Positions 53,423-61,767 of a stretch of 64,000 bases of DNA are shown here, one piece after another; the stretch's first letter is position 1, and every line of letters starts with the position of its first letter. Under the pieces are notes generated by a model. It did no database searches, was not told where the DNA came from, and saw nothing but the letters and a program-made list of their open reading frames with translations. The stretch is taken from the NCBI RefSeq assembly GCF_947499215.1, contig NZ_CANMNI010000001.1, positions 1 to 64,000 of the forward strand. The letters run 5' to 3'. The stretch comes from an uncultured Pontibacter sp. (GTDB taxonomy: Bacteria; Bacteroidota; Bacteroidia; Cytophagales; Hymenobacteraceae). A program made the translations under genes and the position numbers.

Positions 53423-53459
53423 AAGAGGTTGCCATAACAAGTTGGCGACCTCTTTTTTT
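53423..53459 (+). terminator. Intrinsic terminator after the aminotransferase gene
   Basis: Stem AAGAGGTTGCCA / TGGCGACCTCTT (12 bp with one G-U) and an 8-base loop, followed by a seven-T tract that ends at 53459. It lies 30 bp after the stop codon. Confidence 0.85.
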
Positions 53460-53662
53460 ATTGGTAATATACTAATATTAAAAATGAACTATATGCCTAT
53501 AAACTTATTCTTTTTACAAACTAAGTACATGTTACCTAACGACTTAAACATTCCGGAAACTACTCTGATGCTTTACGTAGACTGCAATTGCTGATAAACT
53601 GCCGAGTACTAATACTTATGCTTTAGGCAAGACAGCAAGTAAAAATTATCTCACCTTAAACT

Positions 53663-53674
53663 TTTACCACGTAT
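53663..53674 (+). promoter_or_regulatory. Leader motif TTTACCACGTAT spanning the M4-peptidase start codon
   Basis: The 12-mer ends with the AT of the peptidase ATG (53673). An identical 12-mer lies at 22833-22844 without a gene. It may be a conserved 5' leader element of exported-protein genes. Confidence 0.45.
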
Positions 53675-56600
53675 GAAACACTTTTACTTTTATGCCTCCT
53701 TATTCTTGGGAGGTTTGATTTGCTCCCCTGCTGCGTATGCACAGGATCAAGGCAAAATCAAGCAAAGGATCGAAGCCTCGAATGGCACACCCGCTTTTAT
53801 CGAGTTTGATAACAAGGGCGCGGCGCACCGCTCCGACCAAGCCACGCAGGTGCTCCGGTCTTACTTGAATCTATCACCAGAAGATGAGCTAAAGCCGGGG
53901 AAATCCGAAACGGATGAAATGGGTTTCACACATCAACGCTACACACAGTATTATAGAGGAACTAAAGTAGAATATGGTACCTATACCGTGCACAGCAAAA
54001 ACGGCGTAATCCAGTCGATTAACGGGGAACTTAAGAAAATTGAACGCCTTAATACAAAGGCCTCTATTTCTGAGCAAGCCGCACTTTCCGCTGCTTTAAG
54101 GCACATCAATGCCAAGACCTATATGTGGGAAGACCCAGAGCAGGAGGCGTGGGCAAAACAGCTTCATAATGATCCAAAAGCTACTTTTTATCCAAAAGGT
54201 GAACTGGTGATCATCGAAAATGAGTTGGCCAGAACCAAGGAAAAGCATGGCAAACCGGTATTAGCTTACAAATTTGACATCTATGCGCACCAGCCTGTTA
54301 GCAGAGATTATGTGTTTGTGGATGCGCATACAGGTGAAGTGGTTTTCAAAGATGCCATTATCAAACATGCCACCGCTTCAGGTACTGCAGCTACGCGCTA
54401 TAGTGGTTCTAAAACCATCACGACAGATAGTTACAACGGCTCTTACCGCCTGAGGGAGTTTACCCGTGGCAGTGGTATAGAGACTTACAACTGCAATACG
54501 GGCACGAGCTACACGGCAGCGGTTGACTTCACGGATAATGACAATAACTGGTCATCCACTGAGTACAACAACACGGCCAAGGACAATGCTGCGTTGGATG
54601 CACACTGGGCTGCCCAGATGACCTACGACTATTTCAAGAACAAGCACAATCGCAATAGCTTTGACAATGCCGGAGCGAAAATTAAAAGCTACGTGCATTT
54701 TGACAAGAACTATGAAAATGCCTTCTGGAATGGTTCTGTCATGACCTACGGTGACGGTGCCACGCGCTTTGACGCCCTGACTAGTCTGGACGTGGGTGCG
54801 CATGAAATTGGCCACGCGGTTTGCTCTAACACGGCTAACCTGAAGTATTCCTATGAGTCCGGTGCTTTGAACGAAGGCTTCAGTGACATCTGGGGCGCTG
54901 CGGTGGAGTATTACGCCGCGCCGGGAAAAGCAACTTGGTTGATAGGAGAAGACATTGACAAGCAACGCCCTTCCCTCCGCTCTATGAGCGATCCGAACGC
55001 AGAAGGCCAGCCGGATACCTACAAGGGCGACATGTGGTACAGCGGCACCGGTGATAACGGTGGTGTGCACTACAACAGCGGCGTTCTGAACTACTGGTTT
55101 TATGTTCTTTCAGTTGGTAAATCAGGCACGAACGATATCGGCAATAGCTATAGCGTAACAGGTATAGGTATAGACGCGGCCGCCAAGATAGCTTATCGTA
55201 CGGAAGCCGTATACCTTACTTCCAGCTCGGTTTATGCGGATGCACGAACTTATTCCATCCAATCTGCGATCGATCTGTATGGAGCCGGTTCAGCTCAAGT
55301 AATCCAGACAACCAATGCTTGGCATGCAGTAGGTGTCGGCGGAAAGTATGGTGAAACGACTTACTGTGTTTCTCAGGGAAACAACTCTTCTTACGAGTGG
55401 ATCTCTAAGGTGCAGTTGGGTAGTTTTATAAAAACTTCAGGTGCAGCGGGCTATAGCGATTTCACGGGTACGACTGTTAGCGTGAGCGCAGGCAGTGCTT
55501 ATCCTGTAACGCTAACCCCAGCCTTTGCCAGCACGGCATACAATGAGTATTGGAAAATATGGATTGACTACAACAAGGACGGTGACTTCGACGATGCCGG
55601 TGAACTTGTATTCGATGCCGGTTCCTTGAGCAAAACTGCCGTGAGCGGTACGATCACAATCCCTTCTTCTGCCTCGGGTACAACGCGTATGCGCGTTTCC
55701 ATGAAGTATAATGGCGCTCAGACAGTTTGCGAATCCTTTGGCTATGGAGAGGTAGAAGATTATACCATCAACATCGGAACCAGTACCGCTTGTGCAGTGC
55801 CGGGTAGTCTAGCCTCTTCTAACATCACCTCCACATCTGCAACCCTTTCATGGGGTGCAGTGTCAGGTGCCTCCAGCTACAACGTACGATTCAGACCTAT
55901 CGGCACTTCCACTTGGTCGACCGGCAGCGTAACGGGTACATCTGCCAGCGCGACCGGACTTGCGGCAAGCACGCAGTATGAGTTCCAAGTGAGTACGGTG
56001 TGCTCCGGCAGCAGCTCAGCCTACTCAACTTCCGCTACGTTCACGACGGCTTCGACTTCTGTGGCTTACTGTGCATCCAAAGGAAGCAATGCCAGCTACG
56101 AGTGGATAGACTTAGTGGAGTTTGGTGGTTTCAAGAATGTGACCAGCAGTGATGGTGGCTACAAAGACTTCACTAACCTGACAGCCAATGCCGCCCGAGG
56201 TAGCAGCAACACCATCTACATCAGCACCGGATTCTCAGGCACCGCCTACACGGAGCATTGGAGAGTGTGGGTTGACTTTAACCAAGACGGTGACTTTGAT
56301 GATAGTGGCGAGTTGGTGGTTAGCGGTTCGTCCTCTAGCAGCGCCACATTAAGTGCAACCGTAAATGTACCGGCTACAGCTGCGCTTGGGAAAACACGTA
56401 TGCGTGTTTCCATGAAGTACAATGCTGCGCAGACATCTTCGTGTGAGACATTCAGCTATGGCGAGGTAGAAGATTATAGTGTGAACGTAGGAAGCACCTT
56501 AATGGCTTCTTCTACCAGTAGCATGACTTCTGCTGAGCAACTTGGTGAAGCCATTGGTCCAGATGTGGCCGTTTATCCTAACCCGGCCAATTCTTACATT

Positions 56601-56786
56601 ACAATCAAAGCGCCGTCAGAAAATGCAACCGTAAAAGTAATGAGCATCACGGGTGTTGAACTGATGCGTGCCGATGTAAAAGGCGCCGATAAACGAGTGG
56701 ATATTTCCAAACTGGCAACCGGTGTATACCTGATCAGTGTGAACGATGGCCAGAAAGAAGTTTACCACCGCATCGTAAAAGAGTAA
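53673..56786 (+). CDS. Secreted M4 (thermolysin-like) metallopeptidase with GEVED repeats and T9SS sorting domain
   Basis: 1037 aa. Signal peptide (FYASLFLGGLICSPAAYA, cut near residue 24). FTP/PepSY propeptide (~25-220). Peptidase M4 domain (~230-560) with the zinc motif HEIGH at 377-381 and third ligand Glu401 in NEGFSD. Glu401 lies 20 residues after His381, as in thermolysin, and GGVHYNSG with His466 is a plausible catalytic His. Two GEVED domains (~564-701 and ~799-939), each with a Ca-binding-like DGDFDD motif and ending GEVEDY, flank a fibronectin type III-like domain (~705-793). The C-terminal ~70 residues (from VAVYPNPANS, 965) form a type IX sorting domain. So it is secreted through the T9SS and probably degrades extracellular protein. 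Confidence 0.95.
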   Translation: MKHFYFYASLFLGGLICSPAAYAQDQGKIKQRIEASNGTPAFIEFDNKGAAHRSDQATQVLRSYLNLSPEDELKPGKSETDEMGFTHQRYTQYYRGTKVEYGTYTVHSKNGVIQSINGELKKIERLNTKASISEQAALSAALRHINAKTYMWEDPEQEAWAKQLHNDPKATFYPKGELVIIENELARTKEKHGKPVLAYKFDIYAHQPVSRDYVFVDAHTGEVVFKDAIIKHATASGTAATRYSGSKTITTDSYNGSYRLREFTRGSGIETYNCNTGTSYTAAVDFTDNDNNWSSTEYNNTAKDNAALDAHWAAQMTYDYFKNKHNRNSFDNAGAKIKSYVHFDKNYENAFWNGSVMTYGDGATRFDALTSLDVGAHEIGHAVCSNTANLKYSYESGALNEGFSDIWGAAVEYYAAPGKATWLIGEDIDKQRPSLRSMSDPNAEGQPDTYKGDMWYSGTGDNGGVHYNSGVLNYWFYVLSVGKSGTNDIGNSYSVTGIGIDAAAKIAYRTEAVYLTSSSVYADARTYSIQSAIDLYGAGSAQVIQTTNAWHAVGVGGKYGETTYCVSQGNNSSYEWISKVQLGSFIKTSGAAGYSDFTGTTVSVSAGSAYPVTLTPAFASTAYNEYWKIWIDYNKDGDFDDAGELVFDAGSLSKTAVSGTITIPSSASGTTRMRVSMKYNGAQTVCESFGYGEVEDYTINIGTSTACAVPGSLASSNITSTSATLSWGAVSGASSYNVRFRPIGTSTWSTGSVTGTSASATGLAASTQYEFQVSTVCSGSSSAYSTSATFTTASTSVAYCASKGSNASYEWIDLVEFGGFKNVTSSDGGYKDFTNLTANAARGSSNTIYISTGFSGTAYTEHWRVWVDFNQDGDFDDSGELVVSGSSSSSATLSATVNVPATAALGKTRMRVSMKYNAAQTSSCETFSYGEVEDYSVNVGSTLMASSTSSMTSAEQLGEAIGPDVAVYPNPANSYITIKAPSENATVKVMSITGVELMRADVKGADKRVDISKLATGVYLISVNDGQKEVYHRIVKE

Positions 56787-56825
56787 CCCTGCTTAACTAT
56801 TCCTAACCACATATTCATAACAAGT

Positions 56826-56852
56826 CAAAGCCCGGTCATTAGCCGGGCTTTG
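56826..56852. terminator. Bidirectional terminator, M4 peptidase / SusC-like gene
   Basis: Perfect 10-bp stem CAAAGCCCGG / CCGGGCTTTG with a seven-base loop. Its right end merges into the (TTTG)8 tract. It lies between convergent genes ending at 56786 and 56887. Confidence 0.8.
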
Positions 56853-56880
56853 TTTGTTTGTTTGTTTGTTTGTTTGTTTG
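56849..56880. repeat. (TTTG)8 microsatellite
   Basis: Eight exact tandem TTTG units span 56849-56880, directly after the hairpin and just before the SusC-like stop codon (56887). Repeat number is likely to vary by slippage. It is not in a coding region. Confidence 0.98.
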
Positions 56881-56886
56881 TTCAGG

Positions 56887-59484
56887 TTAGATGCTGAGAT
56901 TTAAACCAAGCGAAAATGTTTTGGGCTGTGGATACTGGCCCATGTCTATACCACCGCGGACCTCGGGGTCCTGTCCTTTATACTTCGTAATAACGAAAGC
57001 ATTTTGGGCTGTGGCGTTCAGTTTAAGATTTGCTCTTTCTTGTAACACGCGACCTAGATTATAAGTTAGCTGCAGGTATTCTAAACGGGCAAATGAAGCA
57101 TTTTCGAGGAAGTGACTGGAATTAGTCTGTGGCATTCTAAAGCCTGTCTCAGTATAGCTTCCTGATACGTTTTCCAGATAACCGGATCCTAAGGCCATGT
57201 AAAGGGCGCTTCTGTAAGCATTAGCAAAATTGTAAACGTGATTGCCGGTAGATCCCCTCAGTAGAAAATTGGCGCTCAGTTTCTTATAATTTAATTCAGA
57301 CTGAACTCCAAATACGAAATTAGGATCAGTAGAATTCATAACCTGCCTCTCATGGGTCCCTCTGCTGTCTTTTGTGTAAGCCCCTTCAAGTGGTATGCCG
57401 GCTTCATCATATAATTGCTCAAGGCGGTAAAAAGAGTTTATCGGTTTACCAGGGCTTAAAACCAAGGTATTATATATGTAATACTCTAGACCATGCTCAA
57501 AATCTGACACCTCTGATTGCAGATACATCAAATTTGCACCAATGCTCCAGTTAACATCAGGCCTGTTCATCAGTTTATAGCGAATGTTGCCTTCTAAGCC
57601 AGAAGACTTAAACCCTCCACTGTTTACCAAGTATTTGCTCATTCCTCCAGAATTGGCAACAGACATTTGAAGTAGCATGTCGGTCGTCTTTGACTGGAAG
57701 TAATTTATATCACCATACAGTCTGCTATCAAGAATTCCCCAAGCGATTCCGGCATTCCACTTGCTGGTCTGTTCCATTCTAAGCTCTGGGTTAAATATGG
57801 TGGTAAGCATGATGGATGCATGATCCGGTTTCAAAAAATTGCTATAGTTTGCAAACATACGCAGATCCGAAACAAGTGTGTTGGCGTCCATGAAAGCCTC
57901 TTTACTTACATTCCAAGAGATGCCTGCAGAACCGGACAAGCCAACTGCTTCTGTTCCAAAAATGGAGTTTTTGTCTTTCGCCAAGGATGTTTCTAACAGA
58001 TAGCGATCCTTCAGCTTAAAATACAACTGGCTGTATAAGGCAGACGTTTTAACAATACCTTCGTAATAGCTGAGTCCAGAGATAACCTTTCCGCTCTCAT
58101 TTGTATTTGGGTGGTAGGTAAGCTCATTTTCTTTTTCTTTTAAAATACCCCCCGCAACAAACCGAACTCTGCTGTCTAAGCGCTCCAGCGCTTGGTCGTA
58201 AATTATAAAGGCTTCTTTCTGCTCCCAATTAATATGATGGTCTTTATTCTCATAAATTCCTCCAATATAGGCTACTGAGGCCATGTTCGCTGGCCTTGCG
58301 CTGGAGAAATGATTGTTTTGCTCCATGCGGGCATAGCGCACATTTACACTTAGGCTTGGCAAAAAGTGTAGCCTGTATTGCAAGTGGGCTTGACCGTGTA
58401 GTTTAGCTGTCTGGTCATAAGCATGGCGCTGTTCTAGCAAGCTGAGTGGGTTTCTTGTTGTATAATAGTTTAACGTTCCATCAGGATTAAGATAAGTGCG
58501 GTAGCCGCCGTATTCATTGTCTTCATACACTGGTTGCGTAGGGTCAAATGCAAATGCCTCCGTAATAGCCGTATTATCAGCAACACGTAAATCCTCATCC
58601 ACTTTACGCATGTGCAAGTTTAGACGAATATGATCATTTAGGAATCTCGGGTTAAGTGAAAGCGCCAGTGAGTTTCGTTTGGCTTGCGATGTTTTTAAAA
58701 TGCCCTGCTGGTTAAGGTGACCGACGCTTAAACGGTATGGGAGAATATTGAGTAAGGATCCGCTCAACCCTATGTGCTGGTTATGGCTAAAAGCTTTGCG
58801 GTAGATCACATCCTGCCAATCGGTAGTAGAAGAGCCAAGCAGGTGGCTCTCCTCCGGCAATTCCTTATTTACAAGTTCTCGAAAGGCTCCTGCACTCATT
58901 ACATCAGCCCTCTTGCCGAGCATCGACAAGCCTGCTGTTGAATTGAAGTCCACTTTTAATTTAGAGTTGTCTCTTCCCTTTTTGGTTGTGATAAAGAGCA
59001 CACCGTCTGCAGCTCTGCCTCCATATACCGCTACAGAAGCCGCGTCTTTAAGCAGTGTTATGCTCTCAATATCATGCGGACTTAAGAAACTCAACGGACT
59101 AGTATAATCTGAAGCCGATGTATTGTCGAGAGGCATACCATCCAGTACGATTAAAGGGGTTTTATTCCCGAAGATAGTGGTGCCGGTTCTAAGCACCATT
59201 TCTGAACCGGCACCCGGGGCCCCGCCACTAGGTAACACGCGCAGGCCGGGAACCTGACCGGTTAGCAGTTGCTCTGTTGAGTAAATTATGCCTCGGTTCA
59301 GTTGTGCTGTGTTAAGTACATGAGCGTTCTCTGTGAATTGGTTTGAAGCACGCTTGCCAAAGCCGGTTTGAAGTGTATCAGCAGGCGCTGACTGCGCGAT
59401 TGTGGTGAAAGCCAGAAATATACTGGCTAAAGTTATACCGCCAGACTTCAGAAGTCCGGAGTGGGTGATTAAAGTTTGTTTCAA
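56887..59484 (-). CDS. SusC/RagA-type TonB-linked outer membrane receptor, orphan
   Basis: 865 aa. Signal peptide region (GGITLASIFLAFTTIAQ, residues ~15-31). The usual N-terminal carboxypeptidase-like domain is absent. After a short linker the plug starts at ~40 with YSTEQLLTGQVPGLRVLP, then LIVLDGMPLDNTSASDYTS and IESITLLKDAASVAVYGGRA. The barrel runs from ~200 to the C-terminal FSLGLNLSI. These are SusC-family signatures, so it should be a TonB-dependent transporter for glycans or peptides. No SusD partner, TonB, sensor or enzyme gene is adjacent. The gene is visibly more AT-rich than its neighbours (a sampled line was about 43% GC), which may indicate acquisition. It is convergent with the M4 peptidase. 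Confidence 0.92.
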   Translation of the reverse strand: MKQTLITHSGLLKSGGITLASIFLAFTTIAQSAPADTLQTGFGKRASNQFTENAHVLNTAQLNRGIIYSTEQLLTGQVPGLRVLPSGGAPGAGSEMVLRTGTTIFGNKTPLIVLDGMPLDNTSASDYTSPLSFLSPHDIESITLLKDAASVAVYGGRAADGVLFITTKKGRDNSKLKVDFNSTAGLSMLGKRADVMSAGAFRELVNKELPEESHLLGSSTTDWQDVIYRKAFSHNQHIGLSGSLLNILPYRLSVGHLNQQGILKTSQAKRNSLALSLNPRFLNDHIRLNLHMRKVDEDLRVADNTAITEAFAFDPTQPVYEDNEYGGYRTYLNPDGTLNYYTTRNPLSLLEQRHAYDQTAKLHGQAHLQYRLHFLPSLSVNVRYARMEQNNHFSSARPANMASVAYIGGIYENKDHHINWEQKEAFIIYDQALERLDSRVRFVAGGILKEKENELTYHPNTNESGKVISGLSYYEGIVKTSALYSQLYFKLKDRYLLETSLAKDKNSIFGTEAVGLSGSAGISWNVSKEAFMDANTLVSDLRMFANYSNFLKPDHASIMLTTIFNPELRMEQTSKWNAGIAWGILDSRLYGDINYFQSKTTDMLLQMSVANSGGMSKYLVNSGGFKSSGLEGNIRYKLMNRPDVNWSIGANLMYLQSEVSDFEHGLEYYIYNTLVLSPGKPINSFYRLEQLYDEAGIPLEGAYTKDSRGTHERQVMNSTDPNFVFGVQSELNYKKLSANFLLRGSTGNHVYNFANAYRSALYMALGSGYLENVSGSYTETGFRMPQTNSSHFLENASFARLEYLQLTYNLGRVLQERANLKLNATAQNAFVITKYKGQDPEVRGGIDMGQYPQPKTFSLGLNLSI

Positions 59485-59690
59485 GAAAATTGTGGTTAGA
59501 ATTACAAAATCAGCTTCTAAAATAGTTCTTTCTTATAAATGCATATTCAATTCTGTGAATATTTATTTTATACTAGCAAAATACAGCTTCTAAAGCTCCT
59601 TTGTGCCTTTTCCGTATAAAACTTTGTTAACTTCGTTTCTTACACCAACTCGCTCGCACTTCATTTTTAGCGGCATATTTAATTGATCAC

Positions 59691-60755
59691 ATGGACAGAA
59701 CTTTACATATCGGTTTACTGGGTTTCGGCATGGCGGGGCGGGTTTTTCATGCGCCTATCATTTCTGTGCTGCCGGGGCTAATGCTAAGCATGATAAGGGC
59801 AGGTAGACCGGAAAGTATAGCTCTGGCAAAAGCGTCATACCCTGAGGCGGAGGTAGTGACAGATGATGCCGCTATTCTACAGGATAATCGGATTGATTTG
59901 ATAATTGTTGCCACCACCAACGACACGCACTTTGCTCTTGCCAAAGCAGCTTTGGAGGCTGGCAAAAATGTGGTGGTGGAAAAGCCCTTTACTATTACCT
60001 CCGAGCAGGCAGATGAACTAATCGAACTGGCCCATAAGCAAAACAAGTTGCTTGCTGTCTACCAGAATCGTCGCTGGGACAGCGATTTTAAAACCCTACA
60101 GAAGCTGATCCAGAGTGAAATGCTAGGGCGTTTAGTGGAGTACGAGGCACACTTCGATCGCTTTAGACCTATACCTGCCTCCTCCACTTGGAAGGAAGAA
60201 GACCAGCCCGGTACAGGCATTCTCTATGATCTAGGCTCTCATCTTATCGATCAGGCGCTGACGCTATTCGGAACCCCCGAGGAACTGTACGCTGACCTAC
60301 GCACCCAGCGCAGCGGAGGACAGATCATCGACAGCTTTGACCTTACTCTCTACTATAAAAGCGGCCTGAAAGCCATTCTGAAAGCGGGCATGCTGGTGAA
60401 ACAGCCGGGACCTCGGTTTATCCTATCGGGTGATAAAGGTTCTTTTGTGAAGTATGGGCTGGATGTGCAGGAGGCCGCACTCAAGCAAGGCCTCTCCCCT
60501 GCCAATACAGCTAATTGGGGCAAAGAGCCCGAGGAGATTTGGGGCAAACTCGACACAGAAGTCCAAGGCCAGCACCTTGTTGGCAAAATCCAGAGCGAAA
60601 CCGGGGACTACCGCGGCTTTTACGAGAATGTACGTGACGCTATACTAGGTATAGCGGAGCTGGAAGTAAAGCCGGAACAGGCGCGCAATACCATTCGTTT
60701 AATTGAGCTGGCTATGCAAAGCAGCTACGAGAAGTGCCGGCTCAGCTTTCAATAA
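59691..60755 (+). CDS. Gfo/Idh/MocA-family oxidoreductase (YdgJ-like)
   Basis: 354 aa. The N-terminal NAD(P)-binding Rossmann domain (~1-120) starts with IGLLGFGMAGRVFHAPI (residues 7-23), the YdgJ-type variant of the glycine loop. The EKPFTITSEQADELI motif near 99 carries the conserved Lys of the EKP triad, and YQNRRWDSDFKTLQ near 123 is another YdgJ-like block. The C-terminal domain (~130-350) has the GTGILYDLGSHLIDQAL motif near 175. It probably oxidises or reduces a sugar or inositol-like substrate with NAD(P); the substrate is unknown. It is convergent with thyA, with 9 bp between stop codons. Confidence 0.92.
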   Translation: MDRTLHIGLLGFGMAGRVFHAPIISVLPGLMLSMIRAGRPESIALAKASYPEAEVVTDDAAILQDNRIDLIIVATTNDTHFALAKAALEAGKNVVVEKPFTITSEQADELIELAHKQNKLLAVYQNRRWDSDFKTLQKLIQSEMLGRLVEYEAHFDRFRPIPASSTWKEEDQPGTGILYDLGSHLIDQALTLFGTPEELYADLRTQRSGGQIIDSFDLTLYYKSGLKAILKAGMLVKQPGPRFILSGDKGSFVKYGLDVQEAALKQGLSPANTANWGKEPEEIWGKLDTEVQGQHLVGKIQSETGDYRGFYENVRDAILGIAELEVKPEQARNTIRLIELAMQSSYEKCRLSFQ

Positions 60756-60764
60756 GCAGCAGGA

Positions 60765-61559
60765 CTAAACAGCCACTGGCGCTTTAATACCCGGGTGCGA
60801 AACGTAGTTTTCCAGCTTAAAGTCTTCGAAGGTAAAGTCAAAGATGTCTTTCACATTTGGGTTTAGGCGCATAGTGGGCAATTGGTGCGGCTCACGGCTA
60901 AGCTGCAGCTGAGCCTGCTCCAAGTGGTTCAGGTATAGGTGCGTGTCACCGCCGGTCCAGATAAACTCGCCCGGCTCCAGTCCGGTTACCTGCGCCATCA
61001 TTAGCACCAGTAAGGCGTAAGAGGCGATGTTGAATGGCACGCCCAAGAAAACATCGGCAGAGCGCTGGTACAGCTGGCAGCTCAGTTTCCCATCAGCCAC
61101 ATAAAACTGATAGAAAGCATGGCAAGGCGGCAGTTTCATGTTTTCTATTTCCGCCACGTTCCAAGCGCTCACAATGATGCGGCGTGAATCGGGGTTGTGC
61201 TTCAGTTGGTTCACCACTTGCGTGATCTGGTCGATATGGCGGCCATCCGGCGTAGGCCAACTGCGCCACTGCGAACCGTATACCGGACCCAAATTGCCGT
61301 TTTCGTCCGCCCACTCATCCCAGATCGTCACGCCATTTTCTTTCAGGTAGGCAATGTTGGTGTCCCCTTTCAGGAACCAAAGCAACTCGTGTATGATCGA
61401 TTTGAGGTGTACCTTTTTAGTGGTCACCAACGGGAATCCTTCCGCTAAATCGAAGCGCATCTGGTAACCGAACACACTCAGCGTGCCGGTGCCGGTTCTG
61501 TCTTCTTTCTTCACCCCATTGTCGAGGATGTGCTGCATCAGGTCCAGATACTGTTTCAT
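60765..61559 (-). CDS. thyA: Thymidylate synthase
   Basis: 264 aa, identical in length to E. coli ThyA. It converts dUMP and 5,10-methylene-THF to dTMP and DHF. Visible features: the N-terminal [31 protein letters not shown] near residues 21-39, the active-site Cys in [12 protein letters not shown] near 146, [19 protein letters not shown] near 166-184 and [13 protein letters not shown] near 203-215. The C-terminal ends KAPVAV. All are intact. Its convergent partner ends 9 bp away with no visible terminator. A 208-bp gap precedes it, divergent from the antiporter gene. Confidence 0.98.
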   Translation of the reverse strand: MKQYLDLMQHILDNGVKKEDRTGTGTLSVFGYQMRFDLAEGFPLVTTKKVHLKSIIHELLWFLKGDTNIAYLKENGVTIWDEWADENGNLGPVYGSQWRSWPTPDGRHIDQITQVVNQLKHNPDSRRIIVSAWNVAEIENMKLPPCHAFYQFYVADGKLSCQLYQRSADVFLGVPFNIASYALLVLMMAQVTGLEPGEFIWTGGDTHLYLNHLEQAQLQLSREPHQLPTMRLNPNVKDIFDFTFEDFKLENYVSHPGIKAPVAV

Positions 61560-61767
61560 ACAGATGATTGCGTTTGATTGTGGTTTTGAACCCTAAATAT
61601 ATTATTTAATATTCGCCTTTGGAAAAACAAATCACAATTCCGCCTCATTTTCGCACAATGCATATTTTTTGTGCTATTCCTTTTCTGACTTGAGTATATT
61701 GCCTGATGAATCAACCCAAGCGGGTTGTATCTCGAATAAGAAAGACTTTAAGGCATAAAATAATCGA

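Noticed and set aside
54552..55070. Antisense frame of 172 codons opposite the M4 catalytic domain.
   Set aside because: The plus-strand zinc motif and ligand spacing prove the peptidase frame; the antisense frame is a shadow.
59585..59690. Possible promoter box before the Gfo/Idh/MocA gene (AAACTTTG).
   Set aside because: It lacks the TA of TAnnTTTG and has no well-placed -33 box.
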